Below are positions 1-7,381 of a DNA stretch of 64,000 nt, piece after piece (position 1 is the first letter of the stretch; every line of letters starts with the position of its first letter). The stretch is from CAYPTY01 sp964413935 (lineage in GTDB: Bacteria > Bacteroidota > Rhodothermia > Balneolales > Balneolaceae). The notes under the pieces are model-generated. The model was given only the letters and a program-made list of their open reading frames with translations, did not search any database and was not told the origin of the DNA. Both the position numbers and the translations under genes were made by a program. The stretch spans positions 48,382-112,381 of the forward strand of contig CAYPTY010000009.1 in the NCBI GenBank assembly GCA_964413935.1. The letters run 5' to 3'.

Positions 1-395
1 ATTTCCAGTTTGATTCAACAGACACAGGCTGGAGCGGGTTTGCCCGTACCTTCCGCAATCTGAACGATACCCTGGAAGTACTCTCCAACCAGCCGGTAAT
101 GCCTCGCAACGGTTGGGAGGAATTCAATGACATGGTAAACTTCCTGCAGATTTTTACCCTTCCAAAACAAACTGAAATCCGGAATTGCTATGAAAACCCA
201 ATTGGAAGGCGAAACAACCCGCTCAATGTGCAGATTGAGGTTGAGGCAGAGCGTGTCGGTGGTTTTAAAAACACCTATATCTATGCAAATCCGGCAGTTG
301 AAACCCGCGAATACTGGCAGTCAGCCAATCTGATCACTTTCCTCTCCTACATCACTACAGAAGTGATTGTAGATACCACTCGGGTGATGGAATAA
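1..395 (+). CDS. Hypothetical protein, 5'-truncated
   Basis: Only the C-terminal 130 or so residues are present. The reading frame is open from base 3 to the TAA at 393-395, and the beginning lies outside the window. The visible part is rich in aromatic residues and alternating polar/hydrophobic stretches, with two short segments resembling beta strands (VQIEVEAERVGG and LITFLSYITTEVIVD), which would fit an exported or outer-membrane-associated protein. No family motif was recognised. An internal ATG at 99 exists, but the frame continues upstream without a stop, so it is not taken as the start. The neighbouring VOC gene converges on it with an 8-base gap. Confidence 0.6.
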   Translation, partial: FQFDSTDTGWSGFARTFRNLNDTLEVLSNQPVMPRNGWEEFNDMVNFLQIFTLPKQTEIRNCYENPIGRRNNPLNVQIEVEAERVGGFKNTYIYANPAVETREYWQSANLITFLSYITTEVIVDTTRVME

Positions 396-403
396 ATCGG
401 GGA

Positions 404-823
404 TCAGGTTGCAAATACCTGACTCATATCCCGAAAAGCCTTGAATTCAAGGGCATTGCCACTGGGATCCAGGAAAAACATGGTAGCCTGCTCACCCGGT
501 TCCCCCTTGAATCGGATATAGGGCTCAATTATGAAGTCTATACCAGCCTGTGAAACCCGTTCTGCCAGAGCTTCCCAATCATTCCATGGCAGGATCAGCC
601 CAAAGTGCTTGACCGGAACCTGATGCCCGTCCACCTCATTCATCTGGGATTTACCGGCATCTTCCGGACTCAGGTGGGCAACCACCTGATGGCCCCAGAA
701 ATTGAAGTCAATCCAGTGATCAGAGGAGCGACCGGTATCGCAACCCAGAACATCACGATAAAAAGTGAGGGTTTCGTCCAGGTTTTTAACCGGAAAAGCG
801 AGATGGAAAGGAGAAATGCTCAT
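404..823 (-). CDS. VOC (glyoxalase/bleomycin-resistance fold) family protein
   Basis: This 139-residue protein has the paired beta-alpha-beta-beta-beta layout of the vicinal oxygen chelate superfamily. It opens with FHLAFPVKNLDETLTFYRDVLGC and closes with TMFFLDPSGNALEFKAF, the typical last strand, whose glutamate is usually a metal ligand. His8 near the N-terminus and the C-terminal glutamate could bind a divalent metal, as in glyoxalase I and extradiol dioxygenases. The substrate cannot be told from sequence. It is divergent from the alpha/beta hydrolase at 892, with 68 bases between them as the likely shared promoter region. Family assignment is firm; function is open. Confidence 0.85.
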   Translation of the reverse strand: MSISPFHLAFPVKNLDETLTFYRDVLGCDTGRSSDHWIDFNFWGHQVVAHLSPEDAGKSQMNEVDGHQVPVKHFGLILPWNDWEALAERVSQAGIDFIIEPYIRFKGEPGEQATMFFLDPSGNALEFKAFRDMSQVFAT

Positions 824-891
824 ATGCTTTGTTTACTTTCTTGTTCGGGACAACTTAGGACCACACGTTCAGATCGAAATTAATTCTATTT

Positions 892-1650
892 ATGAAATCA
901 ACAAAACTCACCTTTACCGGTGCAATGGGAGAAAAGCTTTCAGCCAAATTTGATACTCCTGACGACGGAAATTACAGCCATGTAGCCCTTTTTGCACACT
1001 GCTTCACCTGTTCCAAAAACCTGAAGACCGTTGGGAACATTACCCGGGTGCTGGCAGAGAAAGGCATCGCCACCTTCCGCTTCGATTTTACCGGTTTGGG
1101 TGAAAGTGAAGGCGACTTTGCAGATACCAACTTTTCTTCCAATGTGGATGATCTGGTGGCCGCTTATCAATACTGCTGTGAAACGTATAAATCACCCGAG
1201 ATTCTGATTGGCCACTCCCTGGGCGGAGCGGCCGTGCTTCAGGCCGCTCATCAGATGCCGGAAGTGAAGGCTGTTACGACGATGGGTGCGCCCGCCGATC
1301 CTGAGCATGTTAAAAAGAACTTCGGGCTTCAATTGAGTGAAATCGAATCTGAAGGAGAGGCCGAAGTAACCCTGGCCGGGCGATCTTTCACCATAAAAAA
1401 ACAATTTCTGGATGACCTTGAGGATGCATCCATGAAAGAATATACCCGCGGTTTGAAACGAGCTCTGCTAGTGATGCACAGTCCGCTGGATGAAACGGTG
1501 GGCATTGAGAATGCAGAGCGTATCTTCATCAGGGCAAGGCATCCCAAGAGCTTTGTATCGCTGGATCAGTCCAACCACCTCATGACCGACGATAGCGACA
1601 GCCGTTATGCAGGTTCTGTGGTGGTAACCTGGGCTTCAATATATATTTAA
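892..1650 (+). CDS. Alpha/beta hydrolase, equivalent to the N-terminal half of hydrolase-OsmC fusion proteins
   Basis: The 252-residue protein has an intact alpha/beta hydrolase core: nucleophile elbow GHSLGG with Ser109, probable acid Asp200 (SPLDET) and His229 (QSNHLM). The blocks AHCFTCSKN, FDFTGLGESEGDF and TMGAPADPEHV are characteristic of roughly 400-residue bifunctional alpha/beta hydrolase/OsmC proteins. Here translation stops at TAA 1648-1650, right after the hydrolase domain (VVTWASIYI), where the fusion proteins normally run into OsmC. The peroxide-reducing OsmC half is therefore absent at this locus. The symporter gene follows 6 bases later in the same frame. The physiological substrate is unknown. 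Confidence 0.85.
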   Translation: MKSTKLTFTGAMGEKLSAKFDTPDDGNYSHVALFAHCFTCSKNLKTVGNITRVLAEKGIATFRFDFTGLGESEGDFADTNFSSNVDDLVAAYQYCCETYKSPEILIGHSLGGAAVLQAAHQMPEVKAVTTMGAPADPEHVKKNFGLQLSEIESEGEAEVTLAGRSFTIKKQFLDDLEDASMKEYTRGLKRALLVMHSPLDETVGIENAERIFIRARHPKSFVSLDQSNHLMTDDSDSRYAGSVVVTWASIYI

Positions 1651-1656
1651 GCCCCC

Positions 1657-2574
1657 TTGGTCGATTCCATTCAGCTAAATATCAGCAATAATGCCCTTTG
1701 GGTGATGAACAGCTCCCTGGCGGTGATCATGTTCGGGGTGGCCCTCGAACTCACCGTTCAGAATTTCAGAGACATTGCAAGAAAACCAAAGGGTACTTTG
1801 ATTGGGGTAGTCTCTCAATTTTTTGTCTTGCCTTTTCTAACCTATTTACTGGTATTGGTGATGCAGCCCCGCCCAAGCCTTGCGCTGGGTATGATGATGG
1901 TGGCTGCATGTCCCGGTGGGAATGTCTCCAATTTTTTCTCCCTGCTGGCCAGGGGGAATGCGGCTCTGTCTGTCAGCCTCACTGCCATTGCGACGGTACT
2001 TGCCATTGTGATGACCCCATTGAATTTTTCATTCTGGGCCAGCCTGTATGAACCCACACGGCTTATCCTGAAGGAAGTCAGCATCGATCTGTTTCAGGTT
2101 TTTATCACTATTGTGGTGATTCTGGGCATTCCGCTTATCCTGGGAATGCTGGTAAGGCATTTTAAACCCGATATTGCCAATCGATTTGCCAAATACATCA
2201 AGAACTTTGGGATTCTTTTCTTTGGCAGTTTTGTGATTGTGGCCTTTGCCCGGAATTATGAGCACTTCGTGAATTATGTTCATCTGGTGCTGTTACTCGT
2301 TTTTCTTCATAATCTCTTAGCCATGGTTACCGGATATAGTCTGGGCAAAATGGGCGGATTGCCTTACAAGGACCGTAAATCGCTGGCCATAGAAACCGGA
2401 ATTCAAAACTCAGGTTTGGGTCTTTTGCTGATTTTTAATTTCTTTGACGGCCTCGGTGGCATGGCGCTGGTAGCCGGCTGGTGGGGCATCTGGCATATGG
2501 TGAGTGGATTCACCATGGCCTGGTACTGGTCGGTGGGCAAACCCTATGTGACAGGAATATTCAAACATGCGTAA
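1657..2574 (+). CDS. Bile acid:sodium symporter (BASS) family transporter
   Basis: This 305-residue integral membrane protein has about nine or ten hydrophobic segments. It carries family blocks such as VIMFGVALELTVQNF near the N-terminus, ACPGGNVSNFFSLLARGNAALSVSLTA (the sodium- and substrate-binding region in the middle) and ETGIQNSGLGLLL late in the protein. BASS proteins import organic anions with Na+; the bacterial substrate (bile acid-like, pyruvate or pantoate-type acids) cannot be assigned. The start is taken as TTG at 1657, because an N-terminal SIQLNISNNALW segment is typical; ATG 1705 would remove it. No clear ribosome site precedes the TTG, so translational coupling to the hydrolase 6 bases upstream is likely. 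Confidence 0.85.
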   Translation: MVDSIQLNISNNALWVMNSSLAVIMFGVALELTVQNFRDIARKPKGTLIGVVSQFFVLPFLTYLLVLVMQPRPSLALGMMMVAACPGGNVSNFFSLLARGNAALSVSLTAIATVLAIVMTPLNFSFWASLYEPTRLILKEVSIDLFQVFITIVVILGIPLILGMLVRHFKPDIANRFAKYIKNFGILFFGSFVIVAFARNYEHFVNYVHLVLLLVFLHNLLAMVTGYSLGKMGGLPYKDRKSLAIETGIQNSGLGLLLIFNFFDGLGGMALVAGWWGIWHMVSGFTMAWYWSVGKPYVTGIFKHA

Positions 2575-3841
2575 AAATTACCTCTGGTTTAATTTATTCA
2601 GGCTCTACTTTGTACGAATCTGGGTGCACCTCTTTCTGGGGAAAATCACCATCCTTAACAGGGAAAAAATGCCCATCGGTAAACCGATGGTGATTGTAAT
2701 GAATCACCAGAATTCCTTTCTGGATGCTTTCATCGTGGTAACTAAATTCTCCATGTTTGCCCACTTCATGACCAATGCGATGGTATTCAAAAACCCCATT
2801 CTTGGTGGATTTCTGCGCAGTCTGAACCTGATTCCCATATATCGCGTCCGGGATGGCTTCCGTGCCGTGGAGAAGAACAAAGAAATTTTTGAACTCACCT
2901 CAGGTTACCTGAAGCGGGGCGATCAGATCTTCGTTTTCCCTGAAGCAAATCATAATCTGAAAAGAAGACTGCGCCCATTGAGCAAAGGCTTCAGCCGCAT
3001 GATTTTCAGCACCATGGAGAAATATGACTGGGACCTGGACCTTCAGGTAGTTCCCGTCACTGTTAATTACGGAGACCACCGGAATTCCATGCAGCCGGTG
3101 AAAGTGGTTATCCGGGATCCGATTCCGGTTAAGAAGTATGAAGCGATCTGTAAAGAAAATGAAAGAGAAGCCCCGAAGAAGATCAAAGAAGATGTTCACG
3201 ATGCACTTATCCATCATATGGTGCATGTGCCCAACGTTGATGATTATCCGGCATACCAAATCATCCTGGATGAACTTGCGGATGATGATACAGAGATCAC
3301 CGATCCCTACCTGACAAACAAACGTATTGACTGGCTGAGCAATTACCTGACTGAGGAAGACCTGGAAGCCGGGCGGGAGTTGATGAAGATTCTGGAGCGA
3401 CAAAATATCCGCCTGAAATTTACCGAGCAGAAAAACACCTGGCTCCACTGGGTCGGATTTATACTGGGCCTGCCCGTAATCCTCAACAACCTTATACCTT
3501 ATCAGCCTCTACGGCATCTGACCCAGAATATCATAAAGGATCATGCTTTCGATGCCTCCATTAAAGTACTGGTGGGTGGTGCATTGCTTCCGGTTTTTTA
3601 TCTGATTGTTTTTATGCTGATCGGCTTTGTTAGCGGCAACTGGATTGCAGCCCTGATTTACCTGGCTTTATCCTTTCTGACTGCTCCGCTCTTCCTGCGT
3701 TTAAAAAGATTCTGGATGCGTAAACGCAACCTTGACCGACTCCAAAGTCTTCAGAAAGAGAAACCGACCCTGTACGACAAGATTCAGAAACACCGATCCA
3801 GATTGCTGAAAATTCGCCAGGAGATGCTTGAGATTGAATGA
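2567..3841 (+). CDS. Lysophospholipid acyltransferase (PlsC/LPLAT superfamily) with C-terminal membrane segments
   Basis: The 424-residue protein begins with a PlsC-like domain. The acceptor-site motif is NHQNSFLD (His47 to Asp53), a His-X5-Asp spacing used by one LPLAT subfamily in place of the common His-X4-Asp. The downstream glycerophosphate-binding block reads FVFPEANHNLKRRLRPLSKG, replacing the usual FPEGT. Around residues 290-390 two or three hydrophobic stretches anchor the protein, followed by a basic coiled tail. It probably acylates lysophospholipid or a related lipid at the inner membrane. The ATG overlaps the symporter's end by 8 bases, suggesting an operon from 892 to 4424. Confidence 0.8.
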   Translation: MRKNYLWFNLFRLYFVRIWVHLFLGKITILNREKMPIGKPMVIVMNHQNSFLDAFIVVTKFSMFAHFMTNAMVFKNPILGGFLRSLNLIPIYRVRDGFRAVEKNKEIFELTSGYLKRGDQIFVFPEANHNLKRRLRPLSKGFSRMIFSTMEKYDWDLDLQVVPVTVNYGDHRNSMQPVKVVIRDPIPVKKYEAICKENEREAPKKIKEDVHDALIHHMVHVPNVDDYPAYQIILDELADDDTEITDPYLTNKRIDWLSNYLTEEDLEAGRELMKILERQNIRLKFTEQKNTWLHWVGFILGLPVILNNLIPYQPLRHLTQNIIKDHAFDASIKVLVGGALLPVFYLIVFMLIGFVSGNWIAALIYLALSFLTAPLFLRLKRFWMRKRNLDRLQSLQKEKPTLYDKIQKHRSRLLKIRQEMLEIE

Positions 3842-3869
3842 TTCCACCTTTTCAACCGTTTTAGATATT

Positions 3870-4424
3870 ATGAGGAACTCAATTATACTAACCACACTAT
3901 TATGCTTTTCCCTGCTCAGTTGTACTGAGAAGGAAGTTGAAGAAACAATGATCGTTGACGGACCTGAAACCACATCAGCTGTCGCTATGATCTATCCCAC
4001 CTCAAACAGCGATGGTGCTCTGAACGGACAAATCCGGATACAGGAAACAGACAGTGGTATCGTGGTTATCGGAGGAATAAACGGACTCACTCCCGGTGAG
4101 CATGCCTTGCACATTCATCAGTTTGGTGACTGCACTGAACCCGATGGAAGTTCTGCCGGTGGACATTTTAATCCACTCGGAACCCAGCATGGCAAACGGG
4201 GTGAAGGAGAATTTCATGCCGGTGATCTGGCCAACATCACAGCTGACGATAACGGAACGGCTACATTCGAATTATCCGGCGAAACGTATACCAGACAATG
4301 GATGAAAAGTATCATTGGTCGCGGAGTAATTATACATGCCGGTGCTGATGATTTCACATCACAGCCATCCGGTGCAGCCGGAGCCCGCGTTGCTTGTGGA
4401 GTTGTAGGTATTGCGGGTGAATAA
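3870..4424 (+). CDS. sodC: Cu/Zn superoxide dismutase lipoprotein
   Basis: The 184-residue protein has an N-terminal lipoprotein signal ending in FSLLSC, so it should be anchored in the periplasm or outer membrane. Copper/zinc SOD signatures are complete: HALHIHQFGDCT (copper histidines and first disulfide cysteine), GGHFNP, the EFHAGDLANI zinc segment, VIIHAGADD (copper histidine) and GARVACGVV, which contains the active-site arginine and second disulfide cysteine. It converts superoxide to peroxide and oxygen. The start was placed at ATG 3870, because it gives a proper signal peptide; the longer frame from 3828 would put 14 unrelated residues before it and overlap the acyltransferase gene. 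Confidence 0.93.
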   Translation: MRNSIILTTLLCFSLLSCTEKEVEETMIVDGPETTSAVAMIYPTSNSDGALNGQIRIQETDSGIVVIGGINGLTPGEHALHIHQFGDCTEPDGSSAGGHFNPLGTQHGKRGEGEFHAGDLANITADDNGTATFELSGETYTRQWMKSIIGRGVIIHAGADDFTSQPSGAAGARVACGVVGIAGE

Positions 4425-4439
4425 TCACCCAAACTCATA

Positions 4440-5864
4440 CTAGTTCAGGCTCCACACGTAGGTACCAACGGCGCCTGCTTCAAGGTGTGATTTAAATTCA
4501 AAATCACCGTTGCGTACCATAAAATCCTGATTTTGTCCGGTGTTATTCATTGCCAGAAGCACAATTTTATCATCTGGAGTCCTGAAAGCCACATTCGGGA
4601 TAACATTTTCATAATTGCTGGCAATGCGTTCTGAACCCGGTCTCACAAATTTTGAAGCGTGAGCAATAACATAATAACCGGCATTCCGGATAACTGCATT
4701 TTGATCGATGGTTACAGCTCCTTTACAAAGAGTGCAACCTCCGTCGGTATGGGGATCCCAGTTCGGATCTGAAGCCAGATTCCATTCAATAACCGCATTG
4801 CACCAGTTCCGTGTACTTCCTATCACAATCTCACGGGTATGCCATTGCAGATCACCATTAAAGGTGCCATTGCCGCTGTACCACTGCTCGGTGAAGTACA
4901 GCTCCTTGTCAGGGAAGTTGGTATGCACCTGAGACAGATCCCAGATAGATCCTCCATATAAGTGAAAAGCTGATCCGGCCGTGTATGGACCTGCCTGCGC
5001 ATTGGCCATTACCTGCATGGGGTAGTCAATGTTATCCGCATTGTGATCGTAAACGATGATTTTTGTATCGATGTCGTTGGCTTCAAAAGCCGGTCCCAGA
5101 CTTTGGCCCACAAAATCGGCCTGAGCTGAAGCAGTCATCACCATACTTGGATTATTCCCGCCGTGCAGGGGTTCGTTCTGCGGGGTTACAGAAGTGATGG
5201 TTATTCCCTCTGCTTCCATTGCTTTCACATATTTCACAAAATATTCGGCATAGGAATCATAATATTGAGGCTGCAGGCTGCCTCCTATGGTCGAATTATT
5301 ATCCTTCATCCAGACCGGAGCCGACCAGGGAGAAGCCATGATATTTATGTCCGGATTGATAGCCAGAATTTCTTTAAGTACCGGGATCAGATACTGCCGG
5401 TCCGGGTTTATCGAAAAATTATCCTGATTCACATCCGTTTGTCCTGCTGCCAGGTCATTGTAGGAGAAGGGAGCAGGATCCAGGTCGCTGGCACCAAGAC
5501 TCACACGGATATAGGACATACCGATTTCACCCTCTCCAGTGCCGAACAGTTCATTCAACAGGGAACGGCGCTCGCCCGCACTCATTCTGGCGATGTGGTA
5601 GGCGCTTCCACCGGTCAATGCAAATCCAAAACCATAGATTTCCTGATAAGTGGTATTGGCATCAATTTCTATAAGTGTTTGAGGGGCATAGGAATTATTG
5701 AACAGATCCTCATCCTGAGCTTCAAACAGTGATTGACGGTCGGGTGTTGTTTTAAAAAACTGAAGCCCAGGATCTTCATCCCCACCATCGGAAGAATTAG
5801 ACTGGCAATGAATGGTTACAGGTACAATCGCTAATATGAGGATGAGTAAGATAAACTGGCGCAT
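4440..5864 (-). CDS. Glycoside hydrolase family 30 protein (glucosylceramidase-like)
   Basis: The 474-residue exported protein begins with a signal peptide (MRQFILLILILAIVPVTIHC). The GH30 catalytic barrel follows, starting with EIYGFGFALTGGSAYHI. Catalytic residues are visible: acid/base Glu231 in TPQNEP and nucleophile Glu326 in LYFTEQWYSG, plus the ASPWSAPVWMK substrate-site block. GH30 enzymes cleave beta-glucosides, beta-1,6-glucans or related glycans with retention. The C-terminal 70 residues form the usual beta-sandwich. The signal's end does not match a clean lipobox because His precedes the Cys. The gene converges with sodC and diverges from the hydrolase at 5996. The exact substrate is not deducible. 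Confidence 0.9.
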   Translation of the reverse strand: MRQFILLILILAIVPVTIHCQSNSSDGGDEDPGLQFFKTTPDRQSLFEAQDEDLFNNSYAPQTLIEIDANTTYQEIYGFGFALTGGSAYHIARMSAGERRSLLNELFGTGEGEIGMSYIRVSLGASDLDPAPFSYNDLAAGQTDVNQDNFSINPDRQYLIPVLKEILAINPDINIMASPWSAPVWMKDNNSTIGGSLQPQYYDSYAEYFVKYVKAMEAEGITITSVTPQNEPLHGGNNPSMVMTASAQADFVGQSLGPAFEANDIDTKIIVYDHNADNIDYPMQVMANAQAGPYTAGSAFHLYGGSIWDLSQVHTNFPDKELYFTEQWYSGNGTFNGDLQWHTREIVIGSTRNWCNAVIEWNLASDPNWDPHTDGGCTLCKGAVTIDQNAVIRNAGYYVIAHASKFVRPGSERIASNYENVIPNVAFRTPDDKIVLLAMNNTGQNQDFMVRNGDFEFKSHLEAGAVGTYVWSLN

Positions 5865-5899
5865 AGCATGAATAGTTATTTTTTATGAATCTATAGAAA

Positions 5900-5929
5900 G
5901 AAAATTTCTGTATCAATTGAGAAAATTTC
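5900..5929. promoter_or_regulatory. Pair of palindromic 9-mers, possible operator
   Basis: The sequence GAAAATTTC occurs at 5900-5908 and again at 5921-5929. Each copy is nearly self-complementary, and they are exactly 21 bases apart, two turns of B-DNA. They lie in the roughly 130-base divergent region between the GH30 gene and the exported hydrolase. This would suit a dimeric regulator binding on one face of the helix, but AT-rich intergenic DNA can produce such patterns by chance. No regulator is encoded next to it. Confidence 0.3.
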
Positions 5930-5995
5930 CCTCATTTTGGTTTTGTGACCCGCTTAGTCCTATACTGTGACTCAACCAAATCCATGCTCCCTCCG

Positions 5996-7381
5996 ATGAA
6001 ATATCTACTTGTCTCGCTTAGTCTTTTATTCCTCACCGCTTCCCATTTAACAGCACAAACCAATATCGCGGGACAGTGGGAAGGCGGTATCAAGCTGCCA
6101 AATGGGGCAGAACTGATCATTGTATTTAACCTGAGAGGAGAAGCTCCCGATTACAGTGGAACCCTCGACATCCCCCAGCAGAATGCAACCGGTTTAAGGC
6201 TGAGTACCGCCAATCAGGTTGAGGACTCCGTCACCATTGTATTTACAGCCGGACAAACGACCGGCACCTTTACGGGTCGCATTGCATCTCCGAATGTGAT
6301 CGAAGGAACCTATGTTCAGGGCGGGCAGTCTCTTCCATTTTATACCAAACGCAGCGGAGAGGCCAGCCAGCTTGCTTCTGCCGAATTCGAAAGCAGCTTG
6401 CTTATCAAACTGGAGGATGTTCAAGTGGGTGGCACCCTGACCCTTCCGGATACTTTAAAAAGTGAAGCGCTGGTCATCATGAGTTCAGGTTCAGGTCCGC
6501 AGGATCGGGATGAAACCCTCTTCGGGTTTAAAATTTTTGCAGCAATGGCTTCTCATCTGGGCGAGGCTGGAATAGCCAGCTATCGTTATGATGACCGTGG
6601 TATCGGGGAAAGCTCCGGCGACTTCGTGAACAGTACACTTGAAGACCTGTCAGCCGATCTGCAGGGAATCATTGATTATTTCATTTCTTCGGGTGATTAC
6701 AGTTTTAAACAGGTAGTTCTGCTGGGACACAGTCAGGGCGGAATCGTGGCCGGAAAAGTTGCCCGCAATAATGATAAAGTTGCAAAACTGATTCTAATGG
6801 CATCACCTTCAGAACCTCTCAGCGAGATTGTCAGGGTTCAGGCGGCTCAGGGTTTTGAAGGCTACAGTCTGGATACCACATTGATCGTTAACGAACTGGA
6901 TGCACGCGACAGCCTGATGGCTGCTGTGGTCTACAACAAAAACATAGATGAAGCGGTGGAGGCCTATGAAGAAAGCAACAGGGCTTTATTGAATTCCCTT
7001 TCTCCTATGCAGCGGGCCGGAATTCCGGATATTGATGCTGCCGTAAGAACTCAGTCACAGGCACTCACTGTAAATTACGGATTGCCTTCCCTCTCCAGCT
7101 TTCTCTTTTATGATCCCGCCGATGACCTTCGCTCACTTACCATTCCGGTACTGGCACTGATGGGCGGAAAAGACACGCAGGTGACCATTGATCAGAACCG
7201 GGATGAAATGGAGGCTGCCCTAAGTGATGCTGATGTGGATTACACCATCCGCACATTTCCGGAAGCCAATCACCTCTTCCAGAAAGCCAACAGTGGAGAC
7301 CGATCAGAATACAGTTCTCTGGAAAAAGCTTTTGTGGATGATTTTCTGACAGCAATCAGTGAGTGGATTCTTTCAGATTAA
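5996..7381 (+). CDS. Exported alpha/beta hydrolase with N-terminal beta domain
   Basis: From the ATG at 5996 the protein has 461 residues and a signal peptide (MKYLLVSLSLLFLTASHLTAQ). An N-terminal beta-rich domain of about 100 residues (GQWEGGIKLPNGAELIIVFN onward) precedes the hydrolase fold. The nucleophile elbow is LLGHSQGG, the oxyanion region SSGSGPQDRD, and the acid and base lie in MGGKDTQVT and PEANHLFQ. Such proteins are usually annotated as serine hydrolases or acyl esterases of the cell envelope; the substrate is unknown. A GTG at 5945 would lengthen the protein but place 17 residues before the signal. Its stop overlaps that of glyQS by 4 bases. Confidence 0.85.
   Translation: MKYLLVSLSLLFLTASHLTAQTNIAGQWEGGIKLPNGAELIIVFNLRGEAPDYSGTLDIPQQNATGLRLSTANQVEDSVTIVFTAGQTTGTFTGRIASPNVIEGTYVQGGQSLPFYTKRSGEASQLASAEFESSLLIKLEDVQVGGTLTLPDTLKSEALVIMSSGSGPQDRDETLFGFKIFAAMASHLGEAGIASYRYDDRGIGESSGDFVNSTLEDLSADLQGIIDYFISSGDYSFKQVVLLGHSQGGIVAGKVARNNDKVAKLILMASPSEPLSEIVRVQAAQGFEGYSLDTTLIVNELDARDSLMAAVVYNKNIDEAVEAYEESNRALLNSLSPMQRAGIPDIDAAVRTQSQALTVNYGLPSLSSFLFYDPADDLRSLTIPVLALMGGKDTQVTIDQNRDEMEAALSDADVDYTIRTFPEANHLFQKANSGDRSEYSSLEKAFVDDFLTAISEWILSD

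Noticed and set aside
1645..1662. Stop-codon readthrough producing a hydrolase-symporter fusion protein.
   Set aside because: The two genes share a frame, but no readthrough signal or pseudoknot is visible, and a membrane transporter fused to this hydrolase is not a known architecture.
4440..5864. GH30 protein as a lipoprotein.
   Set aside because: The signal ends TIHC, where the residue before Cys is His, which does not fit a lipobox; an ordinary signal peptide is assumed.
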